Counted from the first letter of the stretch, positions 7,710 to 16,623 are shown. The stretch is 64,000 nt of DNA from Pseudoalteromonas phenolica (GCF_001444405.1 NZ_CP013187.1:186001-250000), one strand, 5' to 3'. The notes: generated by a model from the sequence alone, not told the origin. Translations and numbers: made by a program.

Positions 7710-7862
7710 AACTAGGCTCCAAATACATGCTCCACTTAGGAGGTAATTAGAGCCTAACTTGTAAAACAGTAGTGCGCGATAAACTACACTAGATATTGTT
7801 GTGCTAAATCAAACAAAGCATATTAAACAGGTCATGTGTAGTTGAGATGGCTAAGTTGCGAT

Positions 7863-8318
7863 TTAAACCGGCAACTTGTTTGCGCGCTCAATAACCGCAG
7901 CTGTCATACGTGAAATACAGCACAATTCGCCTTTTGCATTGGTGATTTTGACTTCCCATACAGAGGTGCGCTTACCTAAATGCAGCGGTTTTGCTGTGGC
8001 AGTTAGAGTACCATTACGAGACGCCTTGAGATGATTGGCATTTATTTCTTGGCCAACACAATAAAACTGTTCAAAGTCGACAGCAAAATTTGCGGCGTAG
8101 CTGGCGACAGTTTCTGCAAGGGCGACATTTGCGCCGCCATGCACCATACCAATTGGGTTATGATGACCGGCTGTTGCAGGCATGGTTGCTACTAGGTAGT
8201 CATCACCAATTTCTGAAATTTCGATCCCTAAAGTTTTCATTAGGGATCCTTTGCCATGTAAACCTGCATCTAGTTTCTGGCATAACTCAAGTGTAATGGG
8301 GTGGTACCAAATAGACAT
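7863..8318 (-). CDS. Hotdog-fold acyl-CoA thioesterase (MenI/EntH-like)
   Basis: 151 residues from the ATG at 8318 (AGGT upstream); the frame runs back to 8351. PaaI/MenI-type thioesterase: HGG at 60-62 followed by catalytic Glu69 in ALAETVAS, and KPLHLGKRTSVWEV and CCISRMT match E. coli MenI (YdiI) and EntH. No menaquinone or siderophore genes are nearby, so a general aromatic acyl-CoA thioesterase role is safer than a specific pathway. It lies 25 nt downstream of the S4-domain gene and may be cotranscribed. Confidence 0.85.
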   Translation of the reverse strand: MSIWYHPITLELCQKLDAGLHGKGSLMKTLGIEISEIGDDYLVATMPATAGHHNPIGMVHGGANVALAETVASYAANFAVDFEQFYCVGQEINANHLKASRNGTLTATAKPLHLGKRTSVWEVKITNAKGELCCISRMTAAVIERANKLPV

Positions 8319-8343
8319 TTTACATACCTGTTTATTTAGGGGG

Positions 8344-8709
8344 TTAACCAAAAGAGATAGGTCGGCGACCAGTATCGCTGTCTTTTTTGTTCTTACGGCT
8401 ACGGCTACGTTTGCGTTTAGTAGGGGCTTCTTCTATAGGTGGCGTAGGCTCTGCCTTTACTGCAGGAGTAACGCCCTCAGCCAAAGTCAGTAAAAAATCT
8501 TCACCATTAAAATGTAGGCTGTCACCAGAGTACATTTTTTTACGCTTAACAGTGCATAGTTCCATATTTACACCTACATAACCATCGGCGATCAGCTGTT
8601 TTGCTTGACCGCCAGTTTCGGCTAAATCTAGCACTTTTAATAGGTTACATAGCTCTATAGGCTCTTCTTCTAGTTCAATTTCAATGTATTCAGGTTCGTA
8701 GTCAGACAT
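8344..8709 (-). CDS. S4-domain RNA-binding protein (YbcJ-like)
   Basis: 121 residues from the ATG at 8709, which follows AAGGTTAGC; the frame extends 40 residues upstream to 8829 but without family similarity. After a very acidic N-terminus comes an S4 domain (about 18-75: LCNLLKVLDLAETGGQAKQL and VNMELCTVKRKKMYSGD), then a Pro/Glu linker and a basic tail KRKRSRSRKNKK. The YbcJ family is a compact S4 domain thought to bind RNA; the added acidic head and basic tail are extra. Possibly ribosome associated. Confidence 0.85.
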   Translation of the reverse strand: MSDYEPEYIEIELEEEPIELCNLLKVLDLAETGGQAKQLIADGYVGVNMELCTVKRKKMYSGDSLHFNGEDFLLTLAEGVTPAVKAEPTPPIEEAPTKRKRSRSRKNKKDSDTGRRPISFG

Positions 8710-8879
8710 ATTGCTAACCTTAAAAATCGTCTTTGCGACAGTATAACGCTTAGTTGAGATGAATGACGAAACTTTTTCACGAGCAATTCTGTCATATATT
8801 TTATGGCGCTTGTCATTTTTCTGCAGCAAATAACGGGTAACTTGCGCGTCGCTTTTAAAGAGTTAGGAGTAGGGTAGAT

Positions 8880-9155
8880 ATGGGTGTAAGAAGTCAGTTA
8901 AGACGTGAACTAATGAACCTAGAAGCCAATGGGCTAATGACCGCAGATGATGTAAGAATGTATTTAATGCAGTCTAAAGAGTTATTTCGTCAGACAGGTC
9001 TCAGTTTGGTGGCACGATTTAATGCCCATCATAATAAAGTGTTGGCAGGATTACCAAGCCATGAAAAAGGCCTTGAGCATCAACAACACAAATTGTTTAA
9101 AGAAGTTTTATACCCACGTAATTCAGTTCAGAGTTGGCTTTCAAAGGCGCATTAA
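8880..9155 (+). CDS. Hypothetical protein
   Basis: 91 residues from an ATG preceded by the strong site AGGAGTAGGG. Predicted mostly alpha-helical, soluble, with a charged N-terminal helix and a His-rich middle (NAHHNK, HEKGLEHQQHK). No domain recognised. Divergent from the S4-domain gene. A real gene is likely from the ribosome-binding site and coding-like composition; function unknown. Confidence 0.6.
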   Translation: MGVRSQLRRELMNLEANGLMTADDVRMYLMQSKELFRQTGLSLVARFNAHHNKVLAGLPSHEKGLEHQQHKLFKEVLYPRNSVQSWLSKAH

Positions 9156-9195
9156 TTGAAAGTAATTTTCTGGGCGTTTTAGTCGCAGTAATTGA

Positions 9196-9237
9196 CAGCC
9201 TAGAGGCATGTTATGTAGGCTGGCCTAAAAAATAGGC
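9196..9237. other. Two adjacent hairpins
   Basis: CAGCCTA...TAGGCTG (9196-9222) and GCCTA-AAAAA-TAGGC (9223-9237) lie side by side between the hypothetical gene and the lipoprotein gene. No T tract follows, so termination is doubtful; the second hairpin abuts the lipoprotein ribosome-binding site. Confidence 0.4.
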
Positions 9238-9251
9238 ACGGAGCCAGTCAA

Positions 9252-9938
9252 TTGAATTATAAACACCTTTCTACATCTATTATTGGTGTGCTGATGCTTT
9301 CAGCCTGCCAGCAACCCGTTGTGCATATTTATCATGAAGGGTTATCCGATACACAGCGTTTTCAACTAAAGCAACAGTTTGAGCAGCATAAAATACACTA
9401 TGAATTTACTCAGCTAGCTACGCCTGACAAGTATAGTACGCCACACTTACTCTATTTTCCTGGCGATGTGACAGAGGCTTATATTCAAAATGTTGAACGT
9501 ATCGTCAAAGGTATGGGCTTCGATAGGTTTGATAGCCAAGTATTTAGTCATACAGGGCATTATTATACGAGAGGTAATCTAGGCCTCTATTTTCCGAGTG
9601 CTTACTCAGAGCGGGTATTACCTGAATTGCTGTTTGCCCATAACTGTGGTGATCAAGACTTTCAAATTAATATTAAAACTAACGGTCAATGGACAGCGAT
9701 GAACAGTCCAGTTGATATAAAGGGCTTAAAATTAGAGTGGGAGTTTAGCGAACCATTTTTGACGCTAAGAAGGCACTTTGATGATGGCACATATCAACAG
9801 CAAGCGTATCAAGCTAAACAACATCAAGTTAGAACATTACAGGGCTACAAGCCAGCGGTAACCTATGAAGTATTAGGACACCGCACCTACTCGTTTAGTT
9901 TATTCAATTGCGACCTGCAGGCGATATTTGCTGATTAA
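9252..9938 (+). CDS. Putative lipoprotein, unknown
   Basis: 228 residues from TTG with GGAG upstream. Signal peptide with lipobox LSAC, acylated Cys19; Gln at +2 suggests outer-membrane sorting. The mature part starts with a short beta-type segment (VVHIYHEG) and later has YTRGNLGLYFPSAY and two further cysteines (HNCGDQ and FNCD) that could pair. No family recognised. Its 3' end overlaps the convergent iron-binding-protein gene by 4 nt. Confidence 0.75.
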   Translation: MNYKHLSTSIIGVLMLSACQQPVVHIYHEGLSDTQRFQLKQQFEQHKIHYEFTQLATPDKYSTPHLLYFPGDVTEAYIQNVERIVKGMGFDRFDSQVFSHTGHYYTRGNLGLYFPSAYSERVLPELLFAHNCGDQDFQINIKTNGQWTAMNSPVDIKGLKLEWEFSEPFLTLRRHFDDGTYQQQAYQAKQHQVRTLQGYKPAVTYEVLGHRTYSFSLFNCDLQAIFAD

Positions 9939-10921
9939 TGTTCTGCCAATAACTTATTTGCATCAGCCAAACGCAGTAGACCCTGCTTTATGGCCGGTAG
10001 ATTGGGTTTGAAAGGCACATGGCTGGCCATCATGTCATTCAGTACCGGAAATTCGTGTAAGCTTTGCGCATAAATTGCTTGGGCTTTTTGCGTTAATAAG
10101 AAAGCGATAAATTTCTCCGCATTTTGTTTGTTCGGAGCGTGTTTTGCGATGGCGGCTGTAGTGGTAGAAACTGGTGTGAGGCCGTCTTCAGTTTGTAAGA
10201 AATGAATGCTTAATTTTTTTGCTAGCATTTGGTCACGTTTGTTATCAGCGCGCTTCATCATATGCCAATAGTAGTGGTTGGCAAAGGCGAGTTTACAGTG
10301 CCCTTTTGCTAATGCTCGTAATTGGTCGCGATCTCCACCACTTGGTCGTTTGGCTAATAATTTATTACCGAGCTTTAACCAGTCACTGTCTTTTCTATTA
10401 TTTGTAGTTAGTAATGCAGCGGTTAAAGTTGCATTGTAGTTATGTTGCCAATCCCGAATGCATAGGGAGCTTTGGTATTCTGTTTGGTCTAGCTTTGCAA
10501 ATGTTTTTGGTATGGCTAATGATGCTTTTTCAGTCAGGCTAAATAGCGCTCGGGTTCGCATTGAAATACTCACCCAGTATCCGTTTTCATCATAGAGTTC
10601 ATTAGCTATATTTTGCCACGTTGCTCTACGCTCAATAGGCTGTAGCAAATCCTTATGATTATGAAGCTGAGCGAGATCAGAGCTTAGAATTACATCTGCT
10701 TGAGATGCTTCCCCATCTTGCTTTAAACGCGCCAGCAATCGCTTAGATTTACCGTTTACTAGATTTACTTTAATACCAGACTCGGCTTCAAATTGAGTCA
10801 GTACCGGTTTGATCAATTCATATTTACGAAAGGAATAAATATTAATTTGCGGTGATTGAGCGTATACAGCGGTTGTTTGTCCCACAAATAGGGATAAAAT
10901 AAAAAGAAAGCTTTTCTTCAT
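9935..10921 (-). CDS. Orphan periplasmic Fe(III)-binding protein (FbpA/FutA type)
   Basis: 328 residues. Signal peptide cleaved near VYA-QS at residue 21, then a bacterial extracellular solute-binding fold: INIYSFRKYELIKPVL at the N-terminus is the usual FutA/FbpA opening, and the Tyr217-Tyr218 pair in FANHYYWHM matches the Fe(III)-coordinating tyrosine dyad. TPVSTTTAAIAKHAPN and the C-terminal FPV segment are also typical. No permease or ATPase gene is adjacent. It is divergent from a GGDEF-EAL gene across 38 nt that contain a Fur-box candidate. It may act as iron scavenger or as a ligand-carrying partner of that sensor; the second role is inference. Confidence 0.88.
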   Translation of the reverse strand: MKKSFLFILSLFVGQTTAVYAQSPQINIYSFRKYELIKPVLTQFEAESGIKVNLVNGKSKRLLARLKQDGEASQADVILSSDLAQLHNHKDLLQPIERRATWQNIANELYDENGYWVSISMRTRALFSLTEKASLAIPKTFAKLDQTEYQSSLCIRDWQHNYNATLTAALLTTNNRKDSDWLKLGNKLLAKRPSGGDRDQLRALAKGHCKLAFANHYYWHMMKRADNKRDQMLAKKLSIHFLQTEDGLTPVSTTTAAIAKHAPNKQNAEKFIAFLLTQKAQAIYAQSLHEFPVLNDMMASHVPFKPNLPAIKQGLLRLADANKLLAEH

Positions 10922-10922
10922 T

Positions 10923-10941
10923 GCAAATAAGAATTATTATC
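10923..10941. promoter_or_regulatory. Candidate Fur box
   Basis: The 19-mer GCAAATAAGAATTATTATC matches the classical Fur consensus at 14 of 19 positions. It occupies half of the 38-nt region between the iron-binding protein and the GGDEF-EAL gene, so one bound Fur dimer could control both. Binding is inferred. Confidence 0.55.
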
Positions 10942-10959
10942 GGTTCTATATAGGATACA

Positions 10960-13689
10960 GTGCTTTTTTATACGATGTCTATAGTGACCCGAGTTATTTC
11001 TTTTTTGCGCTCACCATTACAATCAGGGACGATTTATTGCGGACTCTTTATTTGTTTGATGGCCTATGTAGGTGCCGTGGTAAACGAGTATTACCACAAA
11101 CAAGAAGCGCAGAGCGCAGATTTGCAATTAGTTCAATATGAGTATCAGCTCAACTCTAAACTGGATCAGTTAGGCCACCTAATCTATGCCATAGATGCGT
11201 TTTTACCAGCGACATCGACACAGTCTCTGTTTCACCAAGTTGCACATTCTCAGTTATCTAATAGTGAACTACCGATTAGTTTAGAGGTTTACCATGCCAT
11301 TACTACTTCTGATGTGGCACAGCTTGAAAAGCTATATCAAGAAAGTGGCTCATTTGACTTTAGAGTGCAGATACCAGAGTTAGACTCACCAGAAGATAGC
11401 TTTTTTACTATCGTCAATGCTGCCCCTTTAGCAGACTATGGACACACCTTAGGTGAAAGCTGTGTAACCAAAGCAACTTTTAACCAAACGCTTTTTGATA
11501 GCCAAACATTGCAGACGCTTAGCTGGGAAGATGGGAACAAATGGAGCTTAATTTTACCTCGCCCACAAGAGTTTGGCTTACAAACTGCGATAGGCTTGAG
11601 TTTTGAACTTTCGTTATTGCTAGAAGGCCTATTTGGACAAGTGTATCAAAATACTCAGCAGCATCTGAGGGTATTAGCAGATAAGCGTGTTGTGTTTAAT
11701 AGTGATTGGCAAGATGCTTATCGGCTCGCTGAGCTAGTACCTAAAGTATCTAGAGCAGTAGATTTTTATGGTCATACTTTAACATTGCAGCTTTATACAA
11801 AGAAACAACTAAATCCTAACTTGTTGACCAGTCGGCAACTTATCATTATTGGTTTTGTTTTTGTTGCTAGTATTTGTGGAATCTTAGTGTGGTTACAGCT
11901 AAGAGCATTGGCCAACCGAAATCAAACCATCAACAATTTAGTCATAGAGCGAACTGCCAGTCTAGATCAAGCGAATCAAAAGATATTAAGAGAATCTGAT
12001 AAACGTCTACAGGCCTTACAACAACAGGTTGTTGCAGAGCGAAAATATAAAAGTTTGTTTGTGAATAGTCGAGAAGGTCTGTTTGTTTTAAATCATAGAG
12101 GACAGATCATCGAAGCAAACCCGGCTTTTAAACAGCTATTAATGGGTGAAGCTACACCGATTGATAAACTTCTACTTGAAGATTTTATACTCGATGAAGA
12201 GGTGAAAGTTTTATGGCAGCAAGTCGTCTCTGATAAACAGCAGCACAAAGAGTTAGACTGGTTAGCACGCAGTGAGCAACATGGCACGATATGGTTGAGG
12301 CAGAGCGGACATTGGTTACATCATCCAGATGCCGTATTGTATGAAGGCAGAATCACAGACATCACCCAAGATAAGTTATTCAACGAACAACTTAAGTATA
12401 AAGCACGCCATGATAATTTAACTGACTTACTTAACCGTTTGGCATTTTTGAAGTTGGTCGATGAGGCTAGAGAGAGTAGAGGGAAGACTTTTATTTTGCT
12501 CTATATCGATTTAGATAGATTTAAATTGATAAATGATACTTTGGGGCATTTGGCTGGTGATAAGTTGCTGGTGGAGTTTGCAGGCCGTATGCAATTATTA
12601 CTTGGTAGTTTTGCAGATATTGCACGCCTAGGTGGTGATGAATTTGCTGTGTTATTTGACTTAGAAAATTTAGATAGGCCACTTGAAGGCATACTTGAAG
12701 ATATGTTGTCAGAGATCCGCAAACCATTTACTTATAAACAACATACACATAGCGTAAGTGGCAGTATCGGTGTGCGCACATTCACAACGCCTTGTACTAA
12801 TGTTAAAGCTGAAAAACTGTTACATGATGCCGATATCGCGATGTATGAGGCGAAGAAACGCGGCAAAAATGCGTTTCATATCTATACCCGAGACATTGCA
12901 TGTCAGGCTGCGCGCAAAATTGAGATTGAGCGCGCACTTCAAGATATAAACTTAGATCAAGAACTGGCCTTAAATTTCCAGCCAATCTTTTGTCAGCATG
13001 GCAAAGTATTAAAAGGTTTCGAAGCTTTGCTAAGGTGGCAAAGTCCAAATTTGGGCTTTGTGAGTCCTGCCGAATTTATTCCTATCGCAGAAGAATGTGC
13101 CAAGATCACTATGCTCGGTCAGTGGGTTTTTGCAAAGGCGATGTCCTTTATGAAACGCCATAGTGATAGTGCTATTTTTATGAGTGTGAATGTTTCGCCT
13201 TTGCAGTTACAGAGCCCGCAATTTATGGCTTGGTTGACCCAACAATTTACGCACTCAGCATTGCAGCCTGAGCAGTTCAAAATTGAATTAACTGAGTCTG
13301 CGATGATGGCAACCGAAGATAATCTTATAGAGCCACTCGAAGTACTACATGAGCAAGGGTTCGGTATTTATATTGACGACTTTGGCACAGGCTACTCAAG
13401 CTTGGCGCGCTTAAACCATTTACCCGTTGACGGTCTTAAAATAGATAGAGCATTCATAGAAGGAATAGAGAGTGGTGAAAAACCAAGGCAATTAATAGAA
13501 GCTATTTGTGCAATTGCAAAAAGCTTTAATTTGGTTGTCACAGCCGAAGGTATTGAGCAACCAGAGCAGTTAGACGTTCTCATGCAATTACACTGTCAAC
13601 AAACCCAAGGATACTATATGAGTCGCCCATTAAATATAGATGACGCCAGTTCATTGTGTGCTCAGCAAAGGTTAGCCATAGTCAGTTAA
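10960..13689 (+). CDS. Membrane GGDEF-EAL c-di-GMP protein with periplasmic sensor and PAS
   Basis: 909 residues from GTG with AGGA seven bases upstream (ATG at 10975 is an alternative). TM1 at about 22-42, a periplasmic domain of about 250 residues, TM2 at about 292-313, a coiled-coil signalling helix, a PAS-like domain at about 365-475, then GGDEF (intact RLGGDEF near 557) and EAL (FEALLRW near 688, DDFGTGYSS near 806). The residue at the RxxD inhibitory-site arginine position is Ser, so product inhibition is unlikely. Both catalytic motifs look intact, so net activity cannot be predicted. Divergent from the orphan iron-binding protein. Confidence 0.93.
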   Translation: MLFYTMSIVTRVISFLRSPLQSGTIYCGLFICLMAYVGAVVNEYYHKQEAQSADLQLVQYEYQLNSKLDQLGHLIYAIDAFLPATSTQSLFHQVAHSQLSNSELPISLEVYHAITTSDVAQLEKLYQESGSFDFRVQIPELDSPEDSFFTIVNAAPLADYGHTLGESCVTKATFNQTLFDSQTLQTLSWEDGNKWSLILPRPQEFGLQTAIGLSFELSLLLEGLFGQVYQNTQQHLRVLADKRVVFNSDWQDAYRLAELVPKVSRAVDFYGHTLTLQLYTKKQLNPNLLTSRQLIIIGFVFVASICGILVWLQLRALANRNQTINNLVIERTASLDQANQKILRESDKRLQALQQQVVAERKYKSLFVNSREGLFVLNHRGQIIEANPAFKQLLMGEATPIDKLLLEDFILDEEVKVLWQQVVSDKQQHKELDWLARSEQHGTIWLRQSGHWLHHPDAVLYEGRITDITQDKLFNEQLKYKARHDNLTDLLNRLAFLKLVDEARESRGKTFILLYIDLDRFKLINDTLGHLAGDKLLVEFAGRMQLLLGSFADIARLGGDEFAVLFDLENLDRPLEGILEDMLSEIRKPFTYKQHTHSVSGSIGVRTFTTPCTNVKAEKLLHDADIAMYEAKKRGKNAFHIYTRDIACQAARKIEIERALQDINLDQELALNFQPIFCQHGKVLKGFEALLRWQSPNLGFVSPAEFIPIAEECAKITMLGQWVFAKAMSFMKRHSDSAIFMSVNVSPLQLQSPQFMAWLTQQFTHSALQPEQFKIELTESAMMATEDNLIEPLEVLHEQGFGIYIDDFGTGYSSLARLNHLPVDGLKIDRAFIEGIESGEKPRQLIEAICAIAKSFNLVVTAEGIEQPEQLDVLMQLHCQQTQGYYMSRPLNIDDASSLCAQQRLAIVS

Positions 13690-13774
13690 ACTGGGCATTC
13701 AATATAGGCTGATATATATTGCGCTGTAGAGAACGATTTTTAGCGATCAGTTTGGCTAGAATAAAGGGAAGAGA

Positions 13775-15109
13775 ATGAAAGTATCACAGATATCTATCGG
13801 GCTGGTGGCTGCGCTACTGCTCTCAGCCTGCACCAGCTTAGTGGAAAAAGGTGACAAGTTGTATGGTCAAGGCATGTACCAACAGGCTGCAGAATTCTAC
13901 GAAAAAGCGCTTTTAGAGGACCCTGAAGACGTAGAAGCAAAGCAACGCCTTGCTGAAACCCGCAGTAAAATTATCGATCGGGGTTTAATTGAAGTGCGTA
14001 TGTTGCGCTTGGGGGCAAACTATAGAGGTGCAGCCAGTAAACTAGAGTCCTTACTTGCTAGTCAAAATCAATGGCATGTTGAGACGATGGGCGCGCAGGC
14101 AGCGACACAGCGTGAAGAAGTGCAAGCAGTTGAGGGCTGGTTAAAAACCGAAGCTAAACAACTTGCAGGCTTATCACAACCAGATCCATTTAAGTGGTTC
14201 GAGCATGAATATCGTAATTTAATTGCCAATGCGCAGCTTAAAGGTGAATTACAGCAATACAGAAGCACTTTAAATAAAGCTGGCAAACAACAATGCCTAG
14301 CTTTGGCAAAGCAGGTTCAAGGCCAGCGTTTTTATTTACATGAGTTGACTCAGCGATACTGTGCTCTGTGGCAACAGCCCGTAACTCTCACATTAGATAA
14401 GTCTGACAAATCAAGATTTACTGGTTTAAAAGTAAGTAAACGTGAACGCTTTAATACACCAGATGCTCAGGGCCATCGCTATGTGTTAAGAAATGCACAA
14501 GCTGATATGGAACAAGCCTTTCAATCTAGTCCATGGTTTAGTCATGCAGGAGCTGATACTTTACTTCTTACCTTAGAAGGTAAAGTTCAATACAGGAAAA
14601 AAACAGCTCATCGACAAGTCGAAAAGCGATATGTGATTACTGAACTTAAGCCGGATCCAAAAGATGTAAATAATAAGCTGGCAACGGATGTTGAAAAGGC
14701 ATTTGCCTATCAGCTAAAAGAGCATCAAGAAACCTATTCAGTGAATGTAAGTTATTCGGGTAATTTGCTGGGACTGCGCTTATCGAATAGTGAATCAGGC
14801 TCTTATGATAATCTCACCCGCAGTCATAATATTGAGTTTGCAGAAGCTGATGTCGCTCCACTCAGTGCTGATTATATCAATCAGGTGCAAAAGTTTGAGC
14901 AGCACTTAACGCAATTAAGTACTGACTTTAGTAGTGATCTGAATAAACTTTGGCAGCAAAGGTATTGCTCTATGGTTAATCAGTCATTTGTCGCTGAGCA
15001 GGCTTTACGCTGTGCTCAGATTGAACCTGATAATGACTTTGTGAATCGTTGGGCTAAGCAAACATTTGGTGTGGACTATAAAGCGATGCAGGTGCTTTAC
15101 GGAATTTAA
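13775..15109 (+). CDS. Lipoprotein with N-terminal TPR-like repeats
   Basis: 444 residues. Signal peptide with lipobox LSAC, Cys19, Thr at +2. Residues about 24-60 resemble a TPR (KGDKLYGQGMYQQAAEFYEKALLEDP broken by usual spacing); the rest is helical, then beta-rich with repeated Tyr-containing segments (KRYVITELKP, SVNVSYSGN). No known family. It follows the GGDEF-EAL gene by 85 bp on the same strand and ends at a strong terminator, so it may be part of the same transcript. Role unknown; an outer-membrane assembly or scaffold protein is possible. Confidence 0.75.
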   Translation: MKVSQISIGLVAALLLSACTSLVEKGDKLYGQGMYQQAAEFYEKALLEDPEDVEAKQRLAETRSKIIDRGLIEVRMLRLGANYRGAASKLESLLASQNQWHVETMGAQAATQREEVQAVEGWLKTEAKQLAGLSQPDPFKWFEHEYRNLIANAQLKGELQQYRSTLNKAGKQQCLALAKQVQGQRFYLHELTQRYCALWQQPVTLTLDKSDKSRFTGLKVSKRERFNTPDAQGHRYVLRNAQADMEQAFQSSPWFSHAGADTLLLTLEGKVQYRKKTAHRQVEKRYVITELKPDPKDVNNKLATDVEKAFAYQLKEHQETYSVNVSYSGNLLGLRLSNSESGSYDNLTRSHNIEFAEADVAPLSADYINQVQKFEQHLTQLSTDFSSDLNKLWQQRYCSMVNQSFVAEQALRCAQIEPDNDFVNRWAKQTFGVDYKAMQVLYGI

Positions 15110-15116
15110 TACAATT

Positions 15117-15156
15117 AAAAAAGCGAAGCCTTACTCAAAAGTGCTTCGCTTTTTTA
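15117..15156 (+). terminator. Rho-independent terminator
   Basis: AAGCGAAGC / GCTTCGCTT stem followed by a run of T, 7 nt after the lipoprotein stop; A tract on the other side allows bidirectional use. Confidence 0.9.
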
Positions 15157-15160
15157 TTTA

Positions 15161-15225
15161 ACTTGTCCAAGCTAATCGGACGAGTCACTCGGGCGAATCA
15201 TTCGTACGAGTAACTTGTTCCATAA
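15161..15225. repeat. 13-bp-period array of palindromic units
   Basis: Five consecutive 13-nt units start at 15161, 15174, 15187, 15200 and 15213: ACTTGTCCAAGCT, AATCGGACGAGTC, ACTCGGGCGAATC, ATTCGTACGAGTA, ACTTGTTCCATAA. Each of the first four is centred on a short palindrome (CTTG..CAAG, TCG..CGA). Neighbouring units also pair with each other, for example CGAGTCACTCG and CGAATCATTCG. Located after the lipoprotein terminator and just past the end of cysQ. Function unknown. Confidence 0.6.
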
Positions 15226-15240
15226 GTCCAACAAGTAAGT

Positions 15241-16011
15241 TTAAGCCTCTAATCTCGATACGATAAAGTAAGGATTGAGGTAACTTTCTTTTTGATTGTA
15301 CGTCAGTGCTGAACCATCAACTTGGGTAATGGTCGCGCCTGCAATTTCTGCCACAGCATGACCTGCACCTGTATCCCATTCAGACGTAGGACCTAAACGC
15401 GGGTAAATATCTGCTTCGCCCTCTGCGACTAGGCAAAGTTTTAGTGAGCTGCCTTTCGGTACCATTTCTACATCATCAAACTGCTCAAGATAAGCGGCTA
15501 AATCAGGTGATGGGTGTGAGCGAGAGCCCACCACTTTGATAAGACCAGTATTGGCTTTCTGAGTGACTTTGAGTTCTATACGTGCTTCGTCGCATTGCTT
15601 GAATGCACCGACGGCTTCTGCAGCAAGGTAACTGACATTTAAAGCGGGTGCGTGCACCACGCCTAAAATAGGTTTGCCAGCTTTGATAAGCGCGATATTA
15701 ACGGTAAACTCGCCATTCTTTTTAATGAATTCTTTGGTGCCATCAATTGGATCAACTAGCCAATATTGGTTCCAAGTTTGACGTGTTGTCCAATCAATAC
15801 CAGCACTTTCTTCGCTTAATACTGGAATATCGGGGGTAAGTTGTTGCAAGCCAGCCGCAATGACTTTGTGTGCAGCCAGATCCGCATCGGTCACAGGGCT
15901 TTCATCTTCTTTATATTCAACATTAAAGTCTTTAGCATAGATGCCCATAATGGCATCGCCTGCTTCAACGCTCAGTTGTAAAATTTCTTCTAACAGATCC
16001 GTTTGATTCAT
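15241..16011 (-). CDS. cysQ: 3'(2'),5'-bisphosphate nucleotidase
   Basis: 256 residues, inositol-monophosphatase fold. Removes the 3' phosphate of PAP (and PAPS) made during sulfate activation, relieving product inhibition. Metal ligands visible: Glu67-Glu68 in LSEESAG, Asp87 and Asp90 in LVDPIDGTKEF, and the aspartate of SEWDTGAGHAV. Last gene of the cys operon, 3 nt after cysC, with GGATAAG as ribosome-binding site inside the cysC end. Confidence 0.95.
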   Translation of the reverse strand: MNQTDLLEEILQLSVEAGDAIMGIYAKDFNVEYKEDESPVTDADLAAHKVIAAGLQQLTPDIPVLSEESAGIDWTTRQTWNQYWLVDPIDGTKEFIKKNGEFTVNIALIKAGKPILGVVHAPALNVSYLAAEAVGAFKQCDEARIELKVTQKANTGLIKVVGSRSHPSPDLAAYLEQFDDVEMVPKGSSLKLCLVAEGEADIYPRLGPTSEWDTGAGHAVAEIAGATITQVDGSALTYNQKESYLNPYFIVSRLEA

Positions 16012-16014
16012 TAC

Positions 16015-16611
16015 TTATCCAATTACTTGCTTGTCTTTCAGATACGCTACCAGTTGTTGTACTGATTGTTCAAGGCTATTCGCGCTGGTATCGATGCGGA
16101 TCTCAGGATTAACAGGCACTTGGTAATCAGAATCTATGCCCGTGAAGTGCTTAATTTCACCTGCGCGCGCTTTCTTGTATAAGCCTTTCGGGTCGCGTTG
16201 CTCACAGACATCTAACGGCGTATCTAAAAAGACTTCGATGAATTCACCGTCACCGACAAGGTTACGTACCATGTCGCGCTCAGCTTGGAATGGCGAGATA
16301 AACGCGGTGAGTACCACAAGTCCTGCGTCTACCATAAGCTTGCTTAGCTCACCAACACGGCGAATATTTTCGACGCGGTCTTCATCGCTGAAGCCTAAGT
16401 CTTTGCATAAACCATGGCGCACGTTGTCGCCATCAAGCAGGTAAGTGTGCACGCCTTGCTGGTGAAGGGCACTTTCTAATGCGCCTGCAACGGTACTTTT
16501 ACCTGAGCCTGAAAAACCGGTGAACCATAAAATCACTGGTTTGTGACCTTTTTGCTCGCTGCGTTGTGACTTGTTTACGGCATAGTTATGCCAAACGATA
16601 TTTTCATCCAT
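16015..16611 (-). CDS. cysC: Adenylylsulfate kinase
   Basis: 198 residues. Phosphorylates APS to PAPS. The P-loop GFSGSGKST is at 32-40, the substrate segment LLDGDNVRHGL at about 58-68, and FISPFQAERDMVR carries the conserved serine region. Start ATG follows AGGTGATG. Cytoplasmic, second-last gene of the operon. Its presence implies a PAPS-dependent CysH elsewhere; cysH, cysI and cysJ are not in the window. Confidence 0.95.
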   Translation of the reverse strand: MDENIVWHNYAVNKSQRSEQKGHKPVILWFTGFSGSGKSTVAGALESALHQQGVHTYLLDGDNVRHGLCKDLGFSDEDRVENIRRVGELSKLMVDAGLVVLTAFISPFQAERDMVRNLVGDGEFIEVFLDTPLDVCEQRDPKGLYKKARAGEIKHFTGIDSDYQVPVNPEIRIDTSANSLEQSVQQLVAYLKDKQVIG

Positions 16612-16623
16612 TGCATCACCTAT

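Noticed and set aside
15161..15235. Attachment site or CRISPR-like array
   Set aside because: Units are 13 bp with no spacers, no tRNA or integrase is nearby, and no cas gene exists in the window.
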